From Hydractinia symbiolongicarpus (lineage: Eukaryota; Cnidaria; Hydrozoa; Anthoathecata; Hydractiniidae): DNA of 64,000 nucleotides. A program made the translations under genes and the position numbers. Below, piece by piece: positions 56,260 through 64,000 of the stretch (position 1 is its first letter; every line of letters starts with the position of its first letter). The notes under the pieces are model-generated. The model made no database searches. It saw only the letters and a list, made by a program, of their open reading frames with translations, and had not been told where the DNA came from. Location of the stretch: assembly GCF_029227915.1 (NCBI RefSeq), contig NC_079886.1, forward strand, positions 16,902,501 to 16,966,500. The letters run 5' to 3'.

Positions 56260-58337
56260 TATCGAAGAAAAACCCATCCGGTATTATCAACCAATATGGC
56301 GACGATGAAGTTCTACAATCATTATAATGAAAATATAATGAAAAAAACAGCCAATTTCAAAGTTGTATGAAAGCCGACAAAATTAATAGAACAAAAGCAG
56401 TTTTTTAAATGTGGAAATCTACCGACCTCCTTCTAATAAGCGTCTCCTCCAGCAGTAAGCGCTCTCCTCAAAAATTAAGGCTATTTTCCATAAACCAGAC
56501 AGAAAAAAACAACCCAAACGAAATTTATTTGCAGGTAATTTACACTTGTCCCGATGTTATATAAAAAACAAGATGTATTGTGAATAAAGTTTATGTTTAC
56601 ATAGACTGGCCATGTTTACTTTAATTGTTCGATTTCAATGCTGGGTTGTGGCCAAAATAGGTTACTTATTTATGTTTATTCCCTTAAATTTCATGAATTT
56701 TCTAACGCTATTAGGATTCACATGGGGGTTATTTTCAGTACCTATGAATTCTTTCCCTGTGACATGTATAAAGCCAGCATTCAAACTAAAAAGTAGTTTC
56801 TTTGCCAAAACGCGTATGGGTAAAACATCAATCCAGTCATCTATAAAACATGTTTTCTAACTGTCAATGGAAGATCTACTAGGATTTTGGATGCTCCGAA
56901 TGACTAAGAAGATGGTTTCTTTTAAAAAAAGCTTGGCATGTGCCACATCTGCGATGTCTTGTGCTATCAATAAATTTTCCTTTCCCAAAACATTCTTGCT
57001 GCGTAAAAGTGCTTCAGTCGCCGATGACGTTGATGCGATAAACTGACAGTAATTTCATGACATCTTGATAATGCTACCTGGTTTTCTAACCCTGATCCCT
57101 AATCTAACCCTAATCTTGAACCCTGGACCTGTTGCCTTTTTTTCTGTACAGTGGAGTAACTCGAATAGCCATAGGGAATCAAAAATCGATTGAGTGGAGG
57201 AGCGTTCGAGTAATGGAGAGTTTGTTCTTTTTACACGTTGATGTAATGTACTGCTATGTATTCCAAAAATGCAGCAACATTTTTTTGGGCAGTTCCTTTT
57301 TCCAACTCTTTTATATGTATTCAATTTGCAGGACTTATTTTTTCCAACAACAGCCGTCATGATTATAACAATTCAAAACGATAGGATAATGTTTACGGTT
57401 GTTTGAATGACATTTGAACACACATTTGAATCATTTACGTCAATTAAAGGTAAAAAAGAAACTGCTTATGTCATAGGGATCATTTAATGTCCTAGATACA
57501 TGTCGCATGGTTCGAGTTCGGGTTATAGCATAGGAGCGTTTATTAGAAAATCCCTGCCGTACCAGTTTGAGCCGTGCCGTTTGAGATAAGGAGAGATTTG
57601 AGTAATTGAAGTTCGAGTTATAGAGAGTTCACTATATCTGGTAATAAACGCAGTGCCTGTGAGAAAAAAATCATAAGTTCTGGCTTCTTGTTTTAAAAGT
57701 CATATGTTTGTTTAATTGGCACAAGAAAGCAGCATATCGAGGCTAAGTTGGAAAAGTTTTAACGTCGTATTTTGTCGATGATGGCGTCTTATATCAATTA
57801 CTAGCGCTGACTGACATTGGTTGAGATGGAATCGTAGAAGAAAAGAACCAAAAACTGCCAAATAACACATGCTTTTGCGAATGTTCTAGGGTTATAGGTG
57901 CTAAATACAATTCGCTATTCAAAGAAGGCTTCAATAAAATAGACAAAACTAGACATATTTAGCTGCTTTCTAACATTGATTGTATTGACAAGCAAAAAAT
58001 GCTAGCTAGGGGTAGACGTGAATAGCCTTACAAATATCCAGGGGTATACGCTGTCTATTATCTCCAGCTGGGATCGTAGCTCATATGGGAAGTTTTTGAG
58101 TATTTAATGCTCATTTTGAGCTATACACCGACCCAATTAGGTCTACCCACCCAGCAGAGAACTCCCCGCTGCATGTGACATCTAATAGCACGAACGACCG
58201 GACGACCCCATACACTGTGTTTGATCTCTCCTATTTCCTTCACATGGCTAGTAACTGTAATTTTTTTTCTAATTTTTCATGTATATATAAAATAAAATTT
58301 TTGTCTGTGGATGTGACTACTTTATAACAGCTTCCTA
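56260..58337. other. gene-poor region with transposon-like sequence
   Basis: The region 57140-57640 is full of GAGTAA(T)GGAGAG / TTCGAGTTATAGAGAGTT words, resembling ends of pogo/Tc1-type elements (GTGGAGTAACTCGAATAGCC near 57150; GAGTTATAGAGAGTTCAC near 57610). At 57087-57122 there are five CCCTAA-like words. No gene is supported; the frame at 56612-56860 is unrecognised. Confidence 0.4.
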
Positions 58338-58784
58338 ATGTTTGTAGATTGTTTTAAGGACGAAATTGTTAGCTATTTATTTGTCTTGTTCTCCCTTCTT
58401 TTGGCTGGCTACATAAAATCAGGGAGAAACATGTTTTTTTCACCCTTTAAAATCAGGGAATATATATCAGGTATTGTGGTAGGTGAACTGTTTATGTATA
58501 TGGACATGTTTTTTTTGCATGGCAAATTTTTTCGGTTGCAAAATTATGGAAAATCACATAATGAGCATTTCTGGAGCTGTGATAGTCTTTTTGCTACAAA
58601 ATTTATGTTGCAGATGTATTTTCATAGCATGATTCGTTACAAAGACAGTTATTTTTCAAAATATGAGCATGATTGGAGTGAATTGTCATTTTACGAAAAA
58701 GCTCTTGCAGTGCTCATTAATGCTAAAATACATAAATTAGTGATTTGGACTCGTAAAATAAGAGTTATTGATGGGGAAATTTGA
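58338..58784 (+). CDS. hypothetical 148-residue ORF
   Basis: An open frame from MFVDCFKDEIVSYLFV to IWTRKIRVIDGEI. The first 35 residues are hydrophobic and could form a membrane anchor or signal segment; the rest is rich in Phe, Tyr, Lys and His (HEHFWSCDSLFATKFMLQ). I do not recognise it. It may be an exon or a mobile-element remnant, since repeated GAGCAAATTTG-like words follow from 58790 to 59200. Confidence 0.3.
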   Translation: MFVDCFKDEIVSYLFVLFSLLLAGYIKSGRNMFFSPFKIREYISGIVVGELFMYMDMFFLHGKFFRLQNYGKSHNEHFWSCDSLFATKFMLQMYFHSMIRYKDSYFSKYEHDWSELSFYEKALAVLINAKIHKLVIWTRKIRVIDGEI

Positions 58785-60553
58785 AAGAGGAGCAAATTTG
58801 AACAAATTTTAGAGTAGATAATGAGTAAAGTAGTCTTCGTAACAAAATTCATTTTTTACTTAACAATTAATGCGATACATACAATTTATTAACATTTTAA
58901 ATAGTGTGAACTGTAATATAACACTTAATATGAGAAAATAGACTAAAATAAGAGCAATTTTGGAGCAAATAGTCAACTTTTGAAAATAGTTAAAATTATC
59001 CAATCTAGTGACTATATTGCTCCATATTTGCTCATTTTTTATATGCTTTGGTTACAATCTGGAAGAATAATTCATGAAAAGCGCTTTCTGCCATATTTTT
59101 AATAATAAAAATAATTGATTACTTGTTGTGCTAAGTTATTAACACCAAGCCAAAGTGGCAGTTTTAAAATGACTATTTTGCTCCAATTGTGCTCGTTTTT
59201 AATAAAAAAGGTAATTATTTTTTAAATCAAGCTATTTGTTACCGCAGAAATCATTTTTGTATATATCTGTAAAAAACGAATTTTTGTAAGATACCATTCT
59301 ATTGCAGTTAGTCGCTAAATTTATTGTTAGGGACTATTAGCTCCGAACTTGCTGTTTTTTAATATTTTTTTTTTGTAATTGAAAGCAGTAATACCTAAAC
59401 CTATATCAATAAAAAGTATTTAGAAAAATTGGGATTAAAATAGAAAAAAATGTAAAGATTTTTTACCTCAAATATTATGAAAGACTTTTTTGCTCCAGTC
59501 TTGCTGCGGAAAAGAATGACTTAATACTCCAAAACAAAAGATTGTTTTAAGAAGGAAAAAAATAGGACATAATTTCAACATTTTTCTAATTAGGTCCATA
59601 TTTTGAAAATGTTGTACGCTACAAGTTATATTTCTCAAGTCACGTCAAACTTATTTATCTAAGATCTTGCTTTTTTTGCCACGCAAAAAAAGTGTGTCAC
59701 ACACTTTTTGCAAAGAACAAGTAAAATCTGCTCTTTCTTAATCATTTTTTTAGCCTGATTTGTTTTTATATTGTTCTTAATAGTAAAAATATGACTTTTT
59801 CAATTTCTTTCCTACAGTTCTCTGGAATTTATGTGTTTATTTGAAAAAATGAGTGTTTTTGTTTATGATGCAGCTTTTGTATATAATTCATGATTATATT
59901 GCATCAATGGATAAGTAAGAAAAGGAATTATTATTAGCAAAAACATTTATATTTGTAACTTAACTGAGAATTATAAGATAATACAGTAATAAGAGAACAA
60001 GGAAACACAAAAACTCGCTTGTGTATATATCTGTATATATCTGCATATATATATGTATATAATATATTATTCTTATTTTATGGGAAAATTCAGACTTAAG
60101 TCATTCTTAGTTAAAACTGTTGATTTGAGTCTTTTGTCTGTTATATATATATAATTTTGTCTTTATTTATAACATAACCTGAGGTTGGTGTTCTTATCAG
60201 ATTGTTCTTTCATAATAAAAGCTTGTAGGGTACCCTTCTAAAAGGGAAACTGTTTTCGAATTCATATTCATTTTTTTTTTCTCCCGCAAATGGAAATTGT
60301 CTTGGATTTCGGCGACTATGTTAGAGCAAAGAATTTTAAATTGTTTAAAAAGTAATGCTACAGAGCATCCCTATATTTCTTTTCACATTATTCAGAAATG
60401 TAAAACAGATGTATGATGTTTTATTTCAGGTCCTGCTATACCACTAATGTAATATATAATGATTATTCTCCACGAGGATTAATAATGTGTATTTATTTTA
60501 GTCAAGACTAATAATTACACTGATTTTTAGTTGTTTTGTGTTTATCCAGAAAA
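58785..60553. other. AT-rich intergenic region upstream of gamma-tubulin
   Basis: It contains dispersed words of the form GGAGCAAAT and ATTTGCTC in both orientations (58793, 58961, 59031, 59180) and a palindrome GCAAAAAAAGTGTGT/ACACACTTTTTGC (59682-59711). The gamma-tubulin promoter should lie near 60200-60550; an AT-rich TATATA run lies at 60030-60065. No other gene is seen. Confidence 0.5.
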
Positions 60554-63500
60554 ATGCCTCGTGAAATAATCACGCTACAAGTTGGACAATGTGGTAACCA
60601 AAGTAAGTTTTAGTTGCATAAATTTATTAACAAAACCCACAAAATTAATGTTGGAGTCAGCTACTCCTAGTTTCTAATTGTTGCTCAATATGATGACAGG
60701 AAAAAGTTGCTAATGTTCCGTTATTAGTCATATATCTTTTATCTTATATATAGCTATCACTCCATTTTGGTTTTATACACCTTTCCTAAGCTACTATAGA
60801 GAATGTCTACAACTCCTTTTAGTATATATTTCATACTAAGGCTCAAGTATAAGTTCATGTACCCAATTTCACATTATCTTTTTGTTAATCTTCAGTTTAT
60901 ATAGCTGTTATTTTTGATATATATAAACTCTGGCTTGAGTATTCTATTTACAAAAAGCACTCATTATTAAACTCTATTTTTGCAACGAATGTTCGTAAAA
61001 GATATCCAACCAGTATTGTAGTCCCTGTTTTGATTTTTAATGATTCAAGGAACTTATAGAATCTAAATTGGATAAAGGCAGAAACCACATGAGTTGCTTT
61101 TTAACAACTTTTTTCAATTAATGCTTCATATGTCATGTTTTTGTTGGGATGTTTATACAGTTCGATCTTCATGTTTTAGTTGGGATGGAATTTTGGAAAC
61201 AATTGTGTGCAGAACATGGTATCAGTGAAGGTACATTTTTTATACTCATATTTGTGCATATTATGCAATCAATGTTTTTAATGTACTGTATGACTTCATG
61301 TGTATACTTATTATCTTATTGTTTTAGAGGGCATTTTAGAAGACTTTGCAACTGATGGAACAGATAGGAAGGATGTCTTCTTTTATCAGGTGAGCTATAT
61401 CATCGAAAAGCGTTCTTTCGTAATACGTCACAAACTGAAATACTTTGTCCTTCTAAAACATTTTCTTTGATCCAAATTTAGGCAAAACAGTTCTATAACT
61501 TTGTTCAGTTTTCTCTTGTAGCCCCCCCTCCTCCCTTAGTCTTAATTTTTACTGAAGACGTAGCAACAGACAAGTTTTTAGCTTTCATTAAATCATTAAA
61601 TTAAAGTCTTACATATTGTACCAGGATGACACTCATCTACTTCAAAATTAAGCTTAGTATATAATTACTAAACTTTAGTAATTGGGTGGCCAACATTAAG
61701 ATTACACAGAAACGCGCTTGCTAGGATTGGTATATGTCACCCAGGACTGTCGGAGACGTAACACACTAGATCTGCCTCTGTGGTGTCACCTGGAAACAAT
61801 TGCCAGGGTATATCCTAGCCTACATATACAGTAAAATATAAATCACATCCTTTAATTGTGAATTAAACACTGTTAAATTAGTTCTTCAGTTTCTTCAGCT
61901 TATTTATTATTAGGCTGATGATGAACATTATATACCCAGAGCTGTATTGTTGGACTTGGAACCAAGGGTAAGCTTGGAGTGATTAGTATGCTATTTATTT
62001 TAAACTCCGTTTTTTATTATGTTTTGAAATATTTGTGTCTAGGTTATTGATTCCATACTAACATCACCGTTTGCCAACTTATACAATCCTGAAAATGTTT
62101 ACACTTCAAAAGACGGTGGTGGAGCTGGAAATAATTGGGGACATGGATTTGCACAGGTAAAAATATGATGCAGGAGTCGAAATTAGGTTGTTCTTCTGTT
62201 GACCCTTTTTAACCTGTAATCTTGTTCACTGAAACGTTACAGACAAGGAAATTGTACAAGATCATATTAGATACATGTTATAGATACGTGTCCTGTTGAA
62301 GTATTGCCTTTAAAGTTATCTTATTTGTATTTATGTCGAATGTGGTAATAAGTACGTTTGACACTGACATATTCCACAGGAACTTGTTTTATCAGTGCTA
62401 GGAATAGCAGTCAGTGTAAAGGTGATCCCGAGGTTAAAAACTTCATTTAATTTTCATAAGATTTGTAAATTTAACAAGAAGCCCTGGGGGCATTAAGAAT
62501 TTCCGCTTGCTACGTGTCATAATAAACTCACATTTTAAAAGAAATTGCTAACGAAAAATACAGCATTCATGGTTGAAAGTCTTGCGATTGAAACGTTTAT
62601 GGTCTTAAACAGCATTTAGTTGACAAAAAATCAAAATTTTGATGTCCCCATTATGTTCAGTATACTTTTTTTGTTAACTTTGCCAATTTTTGTTGAAAAT
62701 GAAGTAGTTTTAATTTTTGGACCAATTTTGGCCTAAAATGACATTTAAAGTGGCAAAAAATCAAAATTTTGATGTCACCATCACGTTCAATTATACCAAT
62801 ACTATTCTCCTCTCAGAGGAACGTGAAATCCCAGGGTCGATTTTTTCCCAAAAATGCTCCGAAAGAAAAAAACGACGTTTTTAAAGAATTTCCTACGCCT
62901 TCGGGCGCGGAAATTCAATAATTCTGCATAAATTATAATATAAATGTTTAAGGAAATGCAAATTTTAATATTATCTATCCTAATTATTTAGGATAGGGTG
63001 GTCGGCAAGAATATAAAAGTGTTGCAACAAAGGAAGGAGTGCAATCCTTGCATATTCTTTTATGCAATATAACATATTCTTTATGTTAATGAATTAACCT
63101 CTATATTGTATCTATATAATTTCTATTACATTGGTAAAATTTGATTGCATATCATAATTTATATACAACATAATTAAAATTAATTTTTTTTAAATGTGAT
63201 CACTTAAGAATGAAAGCAACATTTTAAGCTCATAATAAAGTCCCACATCATTTTTCAATTCGGATTCCATTTTTGTATTTTGGGTATTGGTTCAGTTTTA
63301 TGAAGAAACCTTTCTTCGAATTTCGATGTTGATTTAATATCCTAAAATTTAAGGAAAACACCGAGTCAAAAAGAACAAAGAAACATATTGAGAAAATCTT
63401 AGTCGTCTAAGTAAGCCTTTTGTTTCATAATTTTGGTAATTTTCGTAAAAACCTTTGTATTTAAAGGGAAAATACAAAAAATCAAAAAACAACAACAGGG

Positions 63501-64000
63501 AAATTGCTTTTGGTGTGGATTATTAGAGAGTCACGTTTTATGTTATTTTTTGGTACAATTACCACCAATTTATGTTTGTTTGAGGTAACTTTCCGTACTA
63601 TACGTAGTACTGATTACATAGTGCAAAAAGTTTTTTAAAATCGAAGAATGCAATTTACGGGTTAATTTGCACTCTATTAAATAGCGTTATTTTTTAAGTA
63701 ACCTGCAATCATTTTATTAAGGCTGAAAGTCTTCACGAAGAGCTCTTTGACATTATTGACAGAGAGGCGGATGGAAGTGATAGCTTAGAGGTGGGTATTC
63801 TTGCAGACTTTGTTTCCAGGACTTCAAATAACCACTATAGTTAACTACTATAAAAATGATATATATGTTTATAGGGATTCGTTTTGTGTCATTCCATTGC
63901 TGGTGGTACTGGTTCAGGGATGGGGTCCTACATGCTGGAGAGGATAAACGACAGGTTTGTGTCGTTCATTATTACCATTTTAAATGACGTGTTTTAAACA
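60554..64000 (+). CDS. TUBG1: gamma-tubulin, 5' part, cut by window end
   Basis: Seven exons are visible: 60554-60602, 61180-61230, 61328-61389, 61914-61967, 62043-62156, 63722-63790 and 63875-63954, each with GT-AG borders and consistent phases. The protein starts [20 protein letters not shown] and goes on through [44 protein letters not shown], the long [14 protein letters not shown] segment, [18 protein letters not shown] and the tubulin GTP-binding signature [19 protein letters not shown] and DREADGSD distinguish gamma- from alpha- and beta-tubulin. About 160 of ~450 residues are present, and the gene continues beyond the window. Gamma-tubulin forms the ring complex that nucleates microtubules at centrosomes. 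Intron 5 (62157-63721) is the longest and contains repeat sequence near 62470 and 62800. Confidence 0.95.

Overview
This is a 64 kb piece of an AT-rich, intron-rich animal nuclear genome. The conserved genes are clearly metazoan (gamma-tubulin, DUS3L, SNF8/VPS22, ZNF830). The mobile elements are of the kinds common in cnidarians: DIRS-type YR retroelements, Ty3 elements with a fused gag-pol, HECT-carrying DNA transposons and RecQ-like helicase fragments. I infer a cnidarian, probably a hydrozoan, but no single sequence here proves that. The genes have many short introns with GT-AG borders, and I worked out exon borders by eye from reading frame, splice sites and known protein families.

Left third (1-23.9 kb) is mobile-element territory. 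A two-gene DNA transposon spans 3229-12984, with perfect 29-bp terminal inverted repeats. It carries a HECT-type ubiquitin-ligase-like gene (+) facing a DDE integrase-type transposase (-). A decayed DIRS retroelement (6197-10711) plus an 85-bp-arm palindrome has landed inside the HECT domain and separates it from its catalytic-cysteine tail. The tail can still be read on the far side, and joining the parts restores an open frame of 705 codons. The whole transposon sits between two ~275-bp direct repeats. To its right lie a ~2.1 kb inverted-repeat element, a RecQ-like helicase fragment, a LINE fragment and a Ty3 pol remnant.

Middle (23.9-34.5 kb) holds a young Ty3-type LTR retrotransposon on the minus strand (23952-28834). 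It has identical 167-bp LTRs, a 5-bp target duplication, a tRNA-Ser-like primer site, a polypurine tract and an unbroken 1378-codon gag-pol. It is followed by a two-exon ankyrin-repeat gene (+, 31140-32689).

Right half (34.5-64 kb) is a compact set of housekeeping genes. On the minus strand, from right to left, are ZNF830 (10 exons), SNF8/VPS22 (8 exons), an OXLD1-like gene and DUS3L (16 exons). Gamma-tubulin on the plus strand is cut by the window end after seven exons. Introns hold several inverted-repeat elements, a degenerate LINE with an (ATC)n tail, and two opposite-strand ORFs. One of these, 116 codons inside SNF8 intron 1, overlaps SNF8 exon 1 tail to tail. The host genes act in unrelated processes (tRNA modification, ESCRT-II sorting, splicing/DNA repair, microtubule nucleation), so no pathway cluster is implied.
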